From NCBI GenBank assembly GCA_016182105.1, contig JACOXZ010000015.1, forward strand, positions 1 through 36,623: a DNA stretch of 36,623 nucleotides. The letters run 5' to 3'. The position numbers and the translations under genes are program-made. Below the pieces are notes generated by a model. That model saw nothing but the letters and a program-made list of their open reading frames with translations. It did not search any database and was not told the DNA's origin. The stretch is from Candidatus Liptonbacteria bacterium. GTDB lineage: Bacteria > Patescibacteriota > Minisyncoccia > UBA6257 > 2-01-FULL-56-20. Positions 22,020 to 31,897 of the stretch are shown here, piece after piece; position 1 is the stretch's first letter; each line of letters begins with the position of its first letter.

Positions 22020-22154
22020 CTAACTTTTTGGTTCAAGAGGGTTCATACGAACCCTCGAAGGAGTGGGACCCTCTCGCTCCCATGTTTCCCCCTTCAATAG
22101 ACTTAATTCTGCTTCTACCTTGAGTCTATCTTCTGCATTATCTGCTATAAACTA
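22020..22154 (-). pseudogene. In-frame continuation after the amber stop of the 81-codon ORF
   Basis: After the TAG (22152-22154) the same frame stays open for 43 more codons ('FIADNAEDRLKVEAELSLLK' then 'GETWEREGPTPSRV...') to a second TAG at 22020-22022. The first half has charged/hydrophobic spacing typical of a helix and continues the upstream protein's composition. It may be the lost C-terminus of that gene after a nonsense change; the last part overlaps a GAGGGTTC hairpin (22037-22056) and is less convincing. Confidence 0.3.
22037..22056. terminator. Hairpin downstream of rplK and the 81-codon ORF
   Basis: GAGGGTTC and GAACCCTC are perfect 8-bp arms with a 4-nt loop. It lies between the ribosomal-protein run and the next promoter and could end transcription, but there is no clean T-run. 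Confidence 0.4.
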
Positions 22155-22397
22155 GAGAAAACCTTTCTCTTCATCTGAAATATCAAGCTGATTTATTACT
22201 TCTTCGGATAAAGCCCCTATGGTTGCCAGTCGTGACAAACGAGGAAATTCAACGCCTCTCAATTCCTCTGATTTTTCCACGCGGCTGGCCATATAACCTT
22301 CCAGCTCTGCCTCCCTGATTTGCTCAACCCTCGCCATAATCTCTGCTTTACTTAGTTCAGAGCTTGGTTTTTCAAAACTTGGTTTTTCAAAGCTCAT
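22152..22397 (-). CDS. Small hypothetical protein downstream of rplK
   Basis: An 81-residue ORF beginning 6 nt after the rplK stop, with AAGGT as a weak ribosome-binding site. It opens with a tandem repeat 'FEKPSFEKPSSE' and continues with helical charged sequence ('KAEIMARVEQIREAELEGYM', 'GALSEEVINQLDISDEEKGF'). I do not recognise a family. Its tight position and uniform codon use favour a real gene; the in-frame continuation past its TAG suggests it may be truncated. Confidence 0.55.
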   Translation of the reverse strand: MSFEKPSFEKPSSELSKAEIMARVEQIREAELEGYMASRVEKSEELRGVEFPRLSRLATIGALSEEVINQLDISDEEKGFL

Positions 22398-22403
22398 ACC
22401 TTT

Positions 22404-22823
22404 TTATTCTACAGTAATCCCCATCGATCTCGCCGTGCCCTCAATAATCTTCTCTGCGGCCTCTAAATCATTGGCATTCAAATCCGCCATCTTCCGCTCG
22501 GCAATTTTTCGAATGTCGGCTTTGGTTACTTTGCCAACCTTTTGTTTTAGAGGATTCCCTGAACCCTTTTCAATGCCAGCGGCTTTCTTTAAAAGCGCTG
22601 AGGCTGGAGATGTTTTTAATTTAAAAGTAAAACTCCGATCTTCGAAAATTGTGATTTCCGCAGGCACTATGTCGCCTACCATTTCTTTCGTCCGTTCGTT
22701 AAACTGCTTGCAGAACTCTTGGATATTTACGCCATGCGGACCCAAAGCGGTGCCAACCGGCGGCGCGGGATTCGCCTTGCCTGCCTCGAGTTGAAGTTTT
22801 AAAATTGTTTTGATTTTCTTCAT
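22404..22823 (-). CDS. rplK: Ribosomal protein uL11
   Basis: A 139-residue uL11, which with 23S helices 43-44 forms the GTPase-associated stalk base. The proline-rich N-terminal segment '[20 protein letters not shown]' and the RNA-binding C-terminal domain ('[20 protein letters not shown]', '[17 protein letters not shown]') are complete. Unusually it is next to ssb and rpsF rather than rplA (L1), which is not in the window. The ATG immediately follows the ssb stop. Confidence 0.97.
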   Translation of the reverse strand: MKKIKTILKLQLEAGKANPAPPVGTALGPHGVNIQEFCKQFNERTKEMVGDIVPAEITIFEDRSFTFKLKTSPASALLKKAAGIEKGSGNPLKQKVGKVTKADIRKIAERKMADLNANDLEAAEKIIEGTARSMGITVE

Positions 22824-23285
22824 TTAGAAAGGTAAATCTTCGGGCTGAATCTCCTCTTTTCCTTCTTCAATATTTATCACCGGCACCTCCTCTGTGGGAA
22901 GCGGCTGACTGTCTGGAGCGGAAGAGCTGGAGGATTGACGGGGTGTTCCGCCTCCGCCGGGACGCGGCCCCAACTGAAGCCGCTCGCAGATAACCTCTGT
23001 GGTTTTCCTCTGCTGACCCTGCCTATCAGCCCAAGAGCGCGTCTGGAGCCGACCTTCAACCAAAACCATGCTGCCCTTAGTCAAGAATTGGCTCGCAATC
23101 TCCGCCTGTTTGCCCCATGCAACTACGTTATGATATTCAGCGCTTTCTTTGCGGCTTCCGGATTTATCAGTCCAAACGCGGTTCGTGGCGACCGCGAAAC
23201 TTGCCACTGACTGGCCGCTTGGAGTAGTCCGTAATTGCGGATCGGCTGTGAGTCTTCCTAATATGAAAATTTTATTGAGGTTCAT
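22824..23285 (-). CDS. ssb: Single-stranded DNA-binding protein
   Basis: A 153-residue SSB with an N-terminal OB fold ('MNLNKIFILGRLTADPQLRT', 'VASFAVATNRVW', 'YHNVVAWGKQAEIASQFLTK', 'VEGRLQTRSW') and a disordered Gly/Pro/Ser linker ending in the acidic tip 'EIQPEDLPF', used to recruit replication and repair partners. It follows rpsF, the usual order, but rpsR is absent and a MITE-like repeat separates the two genes. The start ATG is formed by the terminus of that repeat (CTAACGGGATG), with no evident Shine-Dalgarno. Confidence 0.96.
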   Translation of the reverse strand: MNLNKIFILGRLTADPQLRTTPSGQSVASFAVATNRVWTDKSGSRKESAEYHNVVAWGKQAEIASQFLTKGSMVLVEGRLQTRSWADRQGQQRKTTEVICERLQLGPRPGGGGTPRQSSSSSAPDSQPLPTEEVPVINIEEGKEEIQPEDLPF

Positions 23286-23400
23286 CCCGTTAGAAGCAGA
23301 TCGCGATCTGCGCAGGTCCGCAGGTTTATTTTATTGTAACGACTATGCATTTGGTTGACATTTAGTTTATTTGCAACGCGATCGCGGCTTCTAACGGGAT
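23284..23400. repeat. CCCGTTAGA element C (117 bp) between rpsF and ssb
   Basis: Termini ATCCCGTTAGAAGC and GCTTCTAACGGGAT are perfect 14-bp inverted repeats. The interior is unrelated to elements A and B; it holds a palindrome CAGATCGCGATCTG next to one end and CGCGATCGCG near the other. The end forms the start codon of ssb. Confidence 0.85.
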
Positions 23401-23405
23401 TCATT

Positions 23406-23804
23406 TTACTTCAAGATTTCTTCAATTTTCCGTTCGAGAGCTTCATTACTTAAAGGCACGCTGACCTGCGCGGGCGGCGTTACAACAGCCCCCTGTCTTG
23501 CCCTTGGCTCGGGCTTCGGCCGCACAAAGGGTGGGGTCACAATTAAAAATCTAAGGATTGTTGAAGTTGTAAGAAGATTTTTCTCAAGCGATTTCACTCT
23601 TTCTTTAGAAATCCTAAAGTGAAGGTAGCCGAAATAAGCTTCACTTTGCTTTTTTATTTTGTAAGCCAGGGGGATTTTTTTAAGCGTTCCTTCAAAAATG
23701 ATTTCAGCATCCTCATGCTTCAAAAGCTTTAAGACATCTTCCACATCCTTTTCCTGCCCCAAAAGAAAAGATAATTCATAGTCTTTGAGCTCAACCTCAT
23801 CCAT
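23406..23804 (-). CDS. rpsF: Ribosomal protein bS6
   Basis: A 132-residue bS6 of the small-subunit platform. Recognised from 'YELSFLLGQEKDVEDVLKLL', 'KKIPLAYKIKKQSEAYFGYL' and 'NLLTTSTILRFLIVT', in the ferredoxin-like fold order. The C-terminus is extended by a Pro/Arg-rich and then acidic tail. It precedes ssb; no rpsR is found nearby. The partner S18 gene must lie elsewhere. Confidence 0.92.
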   Translation of the reverse strand: MDEVELKDYELSFLLGQEKDVEDVLKLLKHEDAEIIFEGTLKKIPLAYKIKKQSEAYFGYLHFRISKERVKSLEKNLLTTSTILRFLIVTPPFVRPKPEPRARQGAVVTPPAQVSVPLSNEALERKIEEILK

Positions 23805-23840
23805 ATTTCAAGACTAGTTTAATAGCCCTCCTTTAGTCAA

Positions 23841-23977
23841 CCCCCACACTAATAGTGGTTTGCGAAGCTAACCGCATTCCATGGTTAAATTTAAACAACC
23901 TGATTTTTCCTAAAAATCCTGTTGCTTAGGTCTACTCCGGCTTCGTCTAGAATGCCTAACCACTATTAGTGTGGGGG
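23841..23977. repeat. MITE-like element between rpoC and rpsF (137 bp)
   Basis: Perfect 20-bp terminal inverted repeats (CCCCCACACTAATAGTGGTT and complement) bound the element. TCAA occurs immediately outside both ends (23837-23840 and 23978-23981), consistent with a 4-bp target duplication. The right-hand copy supplies the rpoC stop codon. No ORF inside; the termini differ from the CCCGTTAGA family. Confidence 0.85.
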
Positions 23978-26900
23978 TCAAACCTCGAGAAGCGCCCCCT
24001 CTGTAGGAACCATTGGAGCATCTTTCACTATTTGAGACGTATCCACGCTTTCGGGAATCTCTCCAGCCGGGATAAGTCGGCCGATGATAACGTTTTCCTT
24101 AAGGCCGCGCAGAGGATCAACCCGGCCTTCGATTGCAGCCTTAACAAGTACTCGAGAAGTATCTTGGAAAGAAGCTGCTGAAAGGAAGCTTTCTGTCGAA
24201 AGCGCAACCCTTGTAACCCCCAAAAGAATCTGCTCCCCGCGGGCTCCTTCGCCGCCCTGCTTTTTAATTTCCCGATTAATCTCTAGGAACTTTGATTTCT
24301 CTATAATTTCGCCCATCACCAAATCTGGCGCGTCGCCTGTAGCTTTAACCTTAACCCGGGAGAACATCTGGCGAACGATTACTTCAATGTGCTTGTCGTT
24401 AATCATCGCACCTTCCGAGATATAGATACCCTGAACCTCGTTTATGATGTAACGTTCAACCTCCCTGCTGCCTTTAAACTCAAGAAGCTCTCTAAGATCA
24501 ATGTTGCCTTCGGAGAGCTGATCGCCGCGCTCGACCTTATCCCCGACTTTAATAGAAAGGAGGACTGACCTCGGGACGCTGTACTCAATGTCCTTCTTGG
24601 ACTTCACGTAGGCCTTTTTCTTACCGTCTTCGGCTTTGACGATAATGGTCTTGAGCGTTCCTTTTTCTTCAATTTTCTCGACCACTCCATTAACTTGACT
24701 TAAAATCGCCTTGCCTTTAGGAGGCCGGACTTCAAAAATTTCCTCGACCCTAGGCAGACCATGAGTGATGTCGGCTCCGGCAATGCCACCGATATGGAAA
24801 GTCCTCATCGTAAGCTGGGTGCCGGGCTCGCCGATGGATTGGGCCGCGATTACGCCTACAGCCGCTCCGAGCTTTACCGGCTGGTTACTGCCGAGATCAA
24901 AGCCGTAGCAACGACTGCAGATGCCATAAATCGATTTGCAGGTGATGGGTGAACGGATTTTAACCGAGGGAATTTTCGAACCTTGGATGAGTTCGGCTTT
25001 CTTTTTATCAATCACCTCGCCTGCTCGGACAAGGATTTTATTGCCGAGCTTTACATCGAGAGCTGCTGTCCGCGAGAATAACCGATGAGAGAAAGGATGG
25101 CCGATTTTTTCGCCGTCAGAAGCCATTATCACAATGCCTTCTTTAGTACGGCAATCTACATCTCTCACCATCAGGTCTTGAGAGACATCAACCAACCGCC
25201 GAGTGAGATACCCGGCCTGTGCGGTCTTCAAGGCCGTGTCGGTTGTGCCCTTCCTCGCGCCGTGAGTGGAAATAAAGTACTCAAGAACGCTTAATCCTTC
25301 TTTAAGGGATGATTTAATAGGAAGCTCGATGGTCTCGCCTCTTGCGTTTTGCACCAAACCTTTCATGCCCATCATCTGAATCGGCTGGGCCCATGAACCT
25401 CTCGAGCCGGAATCAATAATTTGATAGATAGAATTGTTTTTAGGCAAGGTGGCGGAGACGAGTTTCGCGACTTCGCTTTTGGCTTTGACCCAAATGTCGA
25501 TCACGCCTGCTTGCCGTTCAATCCCGGTCAAAAGCCCCTGAATAAATTGATCTCTCACAAGCTCGACTTCAGATTCAGCTTCTTTCAAAACCCGCTGTTT
25601 TTCTTTAGGAATAATAAGGTCGGAGATCGCCCAGGTGATACCGGACTTGGTCGCGGCCTCAAAACCAAGGATTTTTAGGTTGTCCAAAACTTCTCTCATC
25701 TTATTGAAATCGCTGGTTTCACTCACGGCCTCGAGTATGCGTGAAAGCTTCTTGCGGTCAACCGCATCATTTACGAATTCATGAGTGTGAGAGAGGGCTT
25801 GGTTAAAAAGGAGCCGGCCAACGGTCGTGTTTTTACCTTGGGCAATCTCTCCAACCCGAATCGGCGTCTGAAGACCAATCACGCGGAGTTCGTAGGCTAA
25901 AACGGCCTCTTCTAGACCCAGGAAAATCTTTTTGGGCTCACCCACCACAGAGTCAATCAGGGTCAGATAATAAATTCCCAAAACAATGTCTTTAGTTGGA
26001 GTCGTGATAAGTTCGCCGGTTGCCGGTTTCAAAAGATTTCGTCCAGAGGCCATAATAACTTGCGCTTCTTTTTGGGCATATTCGGAAAGCGGCAGGTGCA
26101 CCGCCATCTGATCGCCGTCAAAGTCAGCGTTAAAAGCCGTGCAGACCAAGGGCGGAATTTGAATGGCAAGCCCCTCAATTAAAAGAGGCCTGAAGGCTTG
26201 AATGCTCAAACGGTGAAGGGTTGGGGCCCGATTCAAAAGCACCCGGCGATCCTTAATTACCTCCTCCAAGATTGCCCAGACTTCGTCCCCGCCTTGTTCC
26301 ATTATGCGGTTCGCGCTCCTTATGTTGTGAGCAAGTCCCTTTTTAATAACCTGGCTCAAAACAAACGGCCGGAAAAGCTCAAGGGCCATCCGTTTTGGGA
26401 GGCCGCACTCGTCAAGTTTGAGTTTGGGACCAACCACAATAACCGACCTACCTGAGTAATCCACCCTCTTTCCTAAAAGATTCTGACGGAAACGGCCCTG
26501 CTTGCCTTTTAGCATATCAGCCAAGGACCGGAGAGGCCGGCGTTGAGAGGAAAGCTGTTGGGTGCCGAAACGAGCGGAGTTATCAATCAAGGCGTCCACA
26601 GCTTCTTGGAGCATTCTCTTTTCGTTTCTCACAATCACTTCCGGTGCTCGGATTTCGATTAGTTTCTTTAAACGATTGTTCCTGTTGATCACGCGGCGAT
26701 ACAAGTCATTCAAGTCTGAAGTGGCATAGCGGCCGCCATCCAGCGCAACCATCGGCCGAAGATCGGGCGGAAGAATAGGAAGCACGGTCATAATGAGCCA
26801 CTCCGGCCGGCTACCGTTTTTTATCATTGCCTTGAACATTTTTAGCCGCTGGAGTTGCTTCACTTCCGAGATCGGGTTTTTCGCCTCCTCGAGGATCTTC

Positions 26901-28171
26901 TCGATTTTTTGAACTTCTTTTCTCAAATCCATCTTCTCCAAGATCTCACGAACGGCCTCGGCTCCCATGCCTGCTTTGAAAATATCGCCGAAACGCCTGG
27001 CTAAATTGAAATATTCGGATTCGCTTAAAATGTGTCCGGGTCGAAGATTCCCGAGGAAAACTCTGGTATCTGCGGCTGAAGCGGTTATCTCGCCTTTAAT
27101 CTTTTTGTCTTTGCTAACAATTTTGAGCTTACCTTTAAGTTCGCGGCTCAACTCCTCTAAAGAGCGCTTCCGCCCTTCTTCACTAACTTCGGTTACGATA
27201 TAAGCCGAATAATAAAGCACTCGCTCGAGCTTGATCGAAGAGGTATCAAGGATGAGACTTAAACGCGAAGGGACACTTTTGAAAAACCAGATGTGGCTAA
27301 CCGGCGTTGCAAGCGAAATATGGCCCAAGCGATCGCGTCTCACGATTGACCGGGTTACCTCGACTCCGCATTTATCGCAAACAACTCCTTTATAACGGAT
27401 TCGGCGGTACTTGCCGCAATAACATTCATAATCTTTAGTGGGACCAAAAATTCTTTCGGAGAAAAGACCGTCTTTCTCGGGCCTCTGGGTCCGGTAGTTT
27501 ATGGTCTCTGGTTTAGTAACCTCTCCGTGAGACCATTTCAAGATTTCTTCGGGTGAGGCAAAACCGATTTTAAGGGCCTTAAAATCGCCTCTACGCTCTG
27601 ACTCGGTGTCGCCCACCGGCTCAATGTTCAAGGCCATAGCCTTGAGCTCATTCACTAGTACGTTAAAAGAAGCCGGGATGTTAGGTTCCTTAATTTTCTC
27701 TCCCCTAATAATTGACTCATAGGCAGCTGAACGGCCTAAAACATCGTCAGATTTTATGGTTAGCATCTCTTGGAGCGTGTGGCGGCTGCCGTGGCCTTCT
27801 AGCGCCCAGACTTCCATCTCGCCGAAACGCTGACCTCCGAACTGGGCTTTGCCGCCCAGGGGCTGTTGGGTAATCAAAGAATAAGGACCAATTGAACGCA
27901 TATGAACCTTGTCCTCAACCAGATGGTTCAATTTCATAATGTACTGTACCCCAACCATAACCGGCCTGTGAAAAGGCTCGCCGGTGCGACCGTCGTAAAG
28001 CTTCGCCTTACCGTCTTCGGGGAGTCCCGCTTTTTTAAGTTCAGCGAGAATCTCTTCTTCCGCGATCGGCTCCAAGGCCGGGGTAATCGCCCGATATTGC
28101 AATCTCTCAGCTGCCCAGCCCAAGTGATTCTCCAAAATCTGGCCGAGGTTCATTCGGGAGGCCACTCCCAC
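23978..28171 (-). CDS. rpoC: RpoB C-terminus fused in frame to complete RpoC
   Basis: A 1397-codon frame. Residues about 1-188 are the end of the RNA polymerase beta subunit ('[20 protein letters not shown]', '[19 protein letters not shown]', '[16 protein letters not shown]'). Without a stop, after a short linker, beta-prime begins ('[21 protein letters not shown]'). Its zinc finger is complete ('[20 protein letters not shown]', Cys at about 250, 252, 265, 268), as is the catalytic triad loop '[16 protein letters not shown]'. The rest runs to the jaw/clamp end. RpoB-RpoC fusions are known in Helicobacter and Wolbachia. The track's GTG start at 28171 has no Shine-Dalgarno and probably marks a frame break inside rpoB rather than a true start. 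Confidence 0.9.
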   Translation of the reverse strand: MGVASRMNLGQILENHLGWAAERLQYRAITPALEPIAEEEILAELKKAGLPEDGKAKLYDGRTGEPFHRPVMVGVQYIMKLNHLVEDKVHMRSIGPYSLITQQPLGGKAQFGGQRFGEMEVWALEGHGSRHTLQEMLTIKSDDVLGRSAAYESIIRGEKIKEPNIPASFNVLVNELKAMALNIEPVGDTESERRGDFKALKIGFASPEEILKWSHGEVTKPETINYRTQRPEKDGLFSERIFGPTKDYECYCGKYRRIRYKGVVCDKCGVEVTRSIVRRDRLGHISLATPVSHIWFFKSVPSRLSLILDTSSIKLERVLYYSAYIVTEVSEEGRKRSLEELSRELKGKLKIVSKDKKIKGEITASAADTRVFLGNLRPGHILSESEYFNLARRFGDIFKAGMGAEAVREILEKMDLRKEVQKIEKILEEAKNPISEVKQLQRLKMFKAMIKNGSRPEWLIMTVLPILPPDLRPMVALDGGRYATSDLNDLYRRVINRNNRLKKLIEIRAPEVIVRNEKRMLQEAVDALIDNSARFGTQQLSSQRRPLRSLADMLKGKQGRFRQNLLGKRVDYSGRSVIVVGPKLKLDECGLPKRMALELFRPFVLSQVIKKGLAHNIRSANRIMEQGGDEVWAILEEVIKDRRVLLNRAPTLHRLSIQAFRPLLIEGLAIQIPPLVCTAFNADFDGDQMAVHLPLSEYAQKEAQVIMASGRNLLKPATGELITTPTKDIVLGIYYLTLIDSVVGEPKKIFLGLEEAVLAYELRVIGLQTPIRVGEIAQGKNTTVGRLLFNQALSHTHEFVNDAVDRKKLSRILEAVSETSDFNKMREVLDNLKILGFEAATKSGITWAISDLIIPKEKQRVLKEAESEVELVRDQFIQGLLTGIERQAGVIDIWVKAKSEVAKLVSATLPKNNSIYQIIDSGSRGSWAQPIQMMGMKGLVQNARGETIELPIKSSLKEGLSVLEYFISTHGARKGTTDTALKTAQAGYLTRRLVDVSQDLMVRDVDCRTKEGIVIMASDGEKIGHPFSHRLFSRTAALDVKLGNKILVRAGEVIDKKKAELIQGSKIPSVKIRSPITCKSIYGICSRCYGFDLGSNQPVKLGAAVGVIAAQSIGEPGTQLTMRTFHIGGIAGADITHGLPRVEEIFEVRPPKGKAILSQVNGVVEKIEEKGTLKTIIVKAEDGKKKAYVKSKKDIEYSVPRSVLLSIKVGDKVERGDQLSEGNIDLRELLEFKGSREVERYIINEVQGIYISEGAMINDKHIEVIVRQMFSRVKVKATGDAPDLVMGEIIEKSKFLEINREIKKQGGEGARGEQILLGVTRVALSTESFLSAASFQDTSRVLVKAAIEGRVDPLRGLKENVIIGRLIPAGEIPESVDTSQIVKDAPMVPTEGALLEV

Positions 28172-30717
28172 TCGAGATAAGGCATGTCCTCGACTGGCCT
28201 CACTTGAGAGATGACTCCCTTGTTGCCATGCCGGCCAGCCAGCTTATCGCCGGCCTGGACCTTTCTCAATTCCGCAACTTGGACCTGTATTCTTTTAATG
28301 ATGCCGGGCTCTAAATTATCCCCTTTCTCACGATCAAAAATCTTCACGCCCACCACCCGACCCTGTTTACCGTGCGGCAAAGTGAGTGAGGTGTCTTTAA
28401 CGTCTCTCACTTTTTCGCCAAAAATCGCCCGGAGAAGTCTTTCCTCCGAGCTTAATTCAGCTTCGCCCTTGGGAGAAATTTTGCCGACTAAAATACTGCC
28501 AGGTCCTACCTCGGCGCCAATCCGCACAATACCCTCTTCGTCAAGGTTTTTGAGTTTCTCTTCGGAAACATTCGGTATGTCGGGAGTCGTCACCTCTGGC
28601 CCGAGCTTGGTGTCGCGAACATCTGAATAAAAATCTTCGATATGGATGGAGGTAAAAAGATTGTCGCGGACAACCCGTTCCGAAACGATAATGGCGTCTT
28701 CAAAATTAGCTCCTTCCCAGGAGATAAAAGAGACAAGCAAATTCCGGCCCAAAGCAAGCATTCCTCCGTCGGTTGAGGGACCGTCCGCAAGAAGCTCGCC
28801 TTTCTTAACTTTGTCGCCCTTACCCACGAGCGGCCGCTGAGAAATAGCTGTTGACTGGTTGGAACGTTTGAACTTCTCGAGGTTATAGATCTTCGGGCCA
28901 TTTGCGTATTTAATTTTAATATGTTTCGAGTCTGCCTCAATAACAACGCCCTCGCCCTCCGCTCTTATAAGATAGCCGGAGTCCAATGCCGCCCGCTCTT
29001 CTACGCCGGTTCCCACATAGGGCGCCTTGGGCATAATCGGAGGGACCGCCTGTCTCTGCATGTTTGAACCCATAAGAGCTCGGTTTGCGTCATCATGCTG
29101 CAGAAAAGGAATCAAAGAGGTGGCAACGCTCACAAATTGATGAGGCGCAATGTCGATAAAATCAACTTCGCCGGCCTCACAAGTTTCCGGCGAGCCTTTA
29201 ATCCTAGCCTCGATCTGATTCCCCTGGAGACGGCCGTCTTTGTCTCTTGGGGTGCCGGCGTGGGCGATTTTATATTTCTCTTCTTCTAAGGCGTCTAGCC
29301 AGACGATTTCGTCTGTAATCTTTCCGCTTTTTACTCTGGCATAAGGGGTCTCTAAAAAACCAAAATCGTTCACTCTCGCGAAGCTCGCGAGATAGTTGAT
29401 TAAACCAATGTTCGAACCTTCTGGCGTCTGAATTGGACAGATTCGGCCGTAGTGGGAACTGTGAACGTCCCGCACTTCGAAGCTCGCTCTCTCCCTTGTA
29501 AGTCCGCCAGGCCCCAAAGCCGAGAGACGACGTTTATGCTCAAGCTCGGCCAGGGGGTTAACCTGATCCATAAACTGCGAGAGCTGGGATGAAGCAAAAA
29601 ATTCCCTGACCACGGCTGTGACCGGCCGGAAATTTACAAGTTGGGCCGCGACTAGTGTCTCCTTGTCTAAAGTGGACATCCGGTCCTGAATGATACGGCG
29701 GAGTCTCGTTAGCCCTATCCGGAAACGGCCCTCGAGAAGTTCGCCAACGGTTTTAAGCCGACGATTGCCCAAGTGATCGATGTCATCAGGTTCGGCATCC
29801 GCGGTGTTATTCAAACGGATAATTTCTTTAATAATTCCCAAAAAATCCTCGAGGTCGAGAAGGCGCTTATCTTTCTTGGGGTTAAGCCCGAGTCGTTGGT
29901 TCATCTTGAAGCGGCCGACAAGTGATAAATCGTACCGATCCAACCGATGAAACATGCTGTCAATCAAGCTTTTGGCTGTCTGCGCCGTGGCTGGCTCGCT
30001 TGGCCGGAGCCGCCTATAAATCTCGAGGTAGGCATCGTCCGCATTTTTGGCAATATCTTTTTTCAAGGTGGCCTTAAGATACTTCAAAAGCCCTGTGTCT
30101 GTATCCTTAAAAGCCGAGGCTAAAAATTCTTCGGAAGCGCCAAAAATTCTTAGAAGATCCGTAACCGGTACTTTGCGGTGGCGATCAATTTTAACGCCGA
30201 TCGTCCCGTCAATATCGGTTTCAAACTCAAGCCAGCTCCCGCGGCTGGGAATAATTTTGGCGCCGAAAAGCTGCCGCCCCCTCCAAGGGACCGCCGTAAA
30301 GTAAACTCCGGCTGACCGGATAAGTTGAGAGACAACTACCCTCTCGACGCCGTTAATAATAAATGTGCCTCGGCTCGTCATCACCGGGAAGTCGCCGAAA
30401 TAAACTTCTTGGGTCTGCTCCTTGCCGGTCTTCTTGTTTTTGAGTAGCCCCCTAACTCGAAGAGACGCCTCGAAGGTCGCGTCTTTGTAGCGAGCCGTGG
30501 CCTCGTCATACTTCGGCTCATCAAAGTGGGGCTCTTTAAAATAAAGATCGAGTTCTTTGCCGGTATGATCGTGAATTGGAGAAGCTTCTTCAAAAACTTC
30601 TTTAAGCCCTTTTTCTAAAAATGAGCGGTATGATTTAAGCTGGACTTCGTTCAGGTTTAACGGCTCAAGGAGAGGCCTGGATTTTGAAAAATCTTTTACC
30701 GGTAAAGTTTTCTTCAT
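28150..30717 (-). CDS. rpoB: RNA polymerase beta subunit, N-terminal 855 codons (frame broken)
   Basis: The frame contains the protrusion, lobe and fork of beta, including the rifampicin pocket ('[20 protein letters not shown]', '[20 protein letters not shown]'), '[19 protein letters not shown]', and '[15 protein letters not shown]'. It ends abnormally at '[14 protein letters not shown]'. Other RpoB proteins continue DGTPVDIVLNPLGVPSRMN; here the matching 'GVASRMN' resumes in another frame within 20 bases. The lost stretch is about 12 residues and the frame shift is consistent with a 35-bp deletion. A natural split, an assembly or sequencing error, or recoding are the options. Essential gene, so an error or minority variant is most likely. 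In the rifampicin region the usual second Asn of DQNNP is Val-Asn here. Confidence 0.9.
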   Translation of the reverse strand: MKKTLPVKDFSKSRPLLEPLNLNEVQLKSYRSFLEKGLKEVFEEASPIHDHTGKELDLYFKEPHFDEPKYDEATARYKDATFEASLRVRGLLKNKKTGKEQTQEVYFGDFPVMTSRGTFIINGVERVVVSQLIRSAGVYFTAVPWRGRQLFGAKIIPSRGSWLEFETDIDGTIGVKIDRHRKVPVTDLLRIFGASEEFLASAFKDTDTGLLKYLKATLKKDIAKNADDAYLEIYRRLRPSEPATAQTAKSLIDSMFHRLDRYDLSLVGRFKMNQRLGLNPKKDKRLLDLEDFLGIIKEIIRLNNTADAEPDDIDHLGNRRLKTVGELLEGRFRIGLTRLRRIIQDRMSTLDKETLVAAQLVNFRPVTAVVREFFASSQLSQFMDQVNPLAELEHKRRLSALGPGGLTRERASFEVRDVHSSHYGRICPIQTPEGSNIGLINYLASFARVNDFGFLETPYARVKSGKITDEIVWLDALEEEKYKIAHAGTPRDKDGRLQGNQIEARIKGSPETCEAGEVDFIDIAPHQFVSVATSLIPFLQHDDANRALMGSNMQRQAVPPIMPKAPYVGTGVEERAALDSGYLIRAEGEGVVIEADSKHIKIKYANGPKIYNLEKFKRSNQSTAISQRPLVGKGDKVKKGELLADGPSTDGGMLALGRNLLVSFISWEGANFEDAIIVSERVVRDNLFTSIHIEDFYSDVRDTKLGPEVTTPDIPNVSEEKLKNLDEEGIVRIGAEVGPGSILVGKISPKGEAELSSEERLLRAIFGEKVRDVKDTSLTLPHGKQGRVVGVKIFDREKGDNLEPGIIKRIQVQVAELRKVQAGDKLAGRHGNKGVISQVRPVEDMPYLEWEWPPE

Positions 30718-30848
30718 CCCTCACTCTTCGGCGACCATGCACCAGTTTTCAAGGTGCAAGTGCAGCAATAAAATGACCTTTTAAGGCATAATTCTGTGCT
30801 TATATGCACGCGTTCACGAAAGAAGAAAGTCGCTGAAGAGTGGGGGAT
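30716..30848. promoter_or_regulatory. rpoB leader with long inverted termini
   Basis: The ends ATCCCTCACTCTTCGGCGAC (at the rpoB start codon) and GTCGCTGAAGAGTGGGGGAT are inverted repeats with few mismatches, 133 bp apart. Between them are a TGCACC/GGTGCA hairpin and a GCATA/TATGC hairpin. The near end runs into the rpoB ATG as GAGGGATG. It may be a MITE-like element, an RNA regulatory structure, or both; no confident promoter was identified. Confidence 0.55.
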
Positions 30849-30875
30849 CATAAAAAAAATAAAAATAAGATAGGT

Positions 30876-30897
30876 GGAGGCAAAAAGAAAAGCCTCC
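30876..30897 (-). terminator. Intrinsic terminator after mltG
   Basis: GGAGGC and GCCTCC pair over a 10-nt loop and are followed on the minus strand by a long T-rich tract. It separates the envelope operon from rpoB-rpoC. Confidence 0.75.
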
Positions 30898-30913
30898 TTA
30901 TAAAATACGGCTC

Positions 30914-31897
30914 TTATTTTCCTAGAAACTTCACCCTCTTGAGCTCGTGCTCTTCAAGGGTTTTGCTAAAAATGGTTTTTTTGGTTTTTGGATCGCTCAA
31001 ATAAAACCAAAAGTCTGAATCTTTAGGAGCGAGCGCGGAGCGAAGCGCCGAAACACCGGGGTTAGCTATTGGCCCCGGTGGCAATCCTTTATAACGATAA
31101 GTATTGTAAGGCGAGTCTACGGCAAAGTCAAGAGGGGTCAGGGGGTAGCAATTTCGGCCATTTTTAGCTCCTTCCCTCAAGATTTCCTTGACATAGCAGA
31201 CGGTGGCATCCACTTGAAGGGGCATACCTGCGGCAAGCCTTCTCTTCAAAATCCCGGCCACAAGGCGCTGTTCTTCGTGATCCGGCACCTCGGCTTCAAG
31301 CAAAGAGGCTAAAATTAGATTAGTCTCAAAATTTTTAGGATCTTTAGTAAGTAGTGGTTCGGCTTTCGATTTAAAATTGTCTAAAAGTTTAGCCACCACA
31401 TCCTCGACCCCGGAGCTTAAAAAAAATTTATAGGTGTCAGGAAAAAGCCGGCCCTCAAGTTTCTTGTCTTTCGCAAAAACTAAAAGCTCTCCTTCCAATA
31501 TCACTGCTTTCTCGCTTAAAATCCGATCAATATCATAAACGCTCGCGCCTTCGGGAATCACGATATCAACCACCCGCTTCGCGCCGTGAACTAAATAATC
31601 GAGAATGGTGATGCTCCCGAGGTTCGGGCTAAGTTCATAGACGCCGGGTTTTAGATCCTCCGCTCTTCCGCTAAGAAACGCCAAAAGCTCAAAAGCCAGC
31701 TTTGATCGAATAAAACCTTCCCCTTGAAGACGAAGTGTGATTTCACGAAAGCCTTCGCCGGGCATAACCCGAAAAGTTTTGGATTCTATCGAACGCCGAA
31801 CCGGACCTAAGCCATAAGCAAAGACCGTGAGTGACAAGAAAACCAAAACCAAGATACCCGCGAAAATTAAATTGTTACGATCTTTTGGCAATGGCAT
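30914..31897 (-). CDS. mltG: Endolytic murein transglycosylase MltG
   Basis: A 327-residue inner-membrane lytic transglycosylase that cuts nascent glycan strands and releases them from the membrane. One N-terminal membrane segment ('LIFAGILVLVFLSLTVFAYG'), a LysM-like part ('FREITLRLQGEGFIRSKLAF'), and the YceG domain with the catalytic Glu in 'ILASLLEAEVPDHEEQRLVA', then 'LQVDATVCYV', 'SPYNTYRYKGLPPGPIANPG' and 'DFWFYLSD'. The start overlaps the rodA end by 23 bp, so it is coupled to the SEDS transglycosylase, a functional pairing. Confidence 0.95.
   Translation of the reverse strand: MPLPKDRNNLIFAGILVLVFLSLTVFAYGLGPVRRSIESKTFRVMPGEGFREITLRLQGEGFIRSKLAFELLAFLSGRAEDLKPGVYELSPNLGSITILDYLVHGAKRVVDIVIPEGASVYDIDRILSEKAVILEGELLVFAKDKKLEGRLFPDTYKFFLSSGVEDVVAKLLDNFKSKAEPLLTKDPKNFETNLILASLLEAEVPDHEEQRLVAGILKRRLAAGMPLQVDATVCYVKEILREGAKNGRNCYPLTPLDFAVDSPYNTYRYKGLPPGPIANPGVSALRSALAPKDSDFWFYLSDPKTKKTIFSKTLEEHELKRVKFLGK

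Noticed and set aside
22037-22075. Possible tRNA fragment (GGGTTCGTATGAACCC looks like a T-arm)
   Set aside because: Loop size is wrong and no acceptor, D or anticodon arm can be formed around it.
28211-28630. 139-codon plus-strand ORF opposite rpoB
   Set aside because: Shadow of rpoB with no motif; conserved RpoB sequence lies on the other strand.
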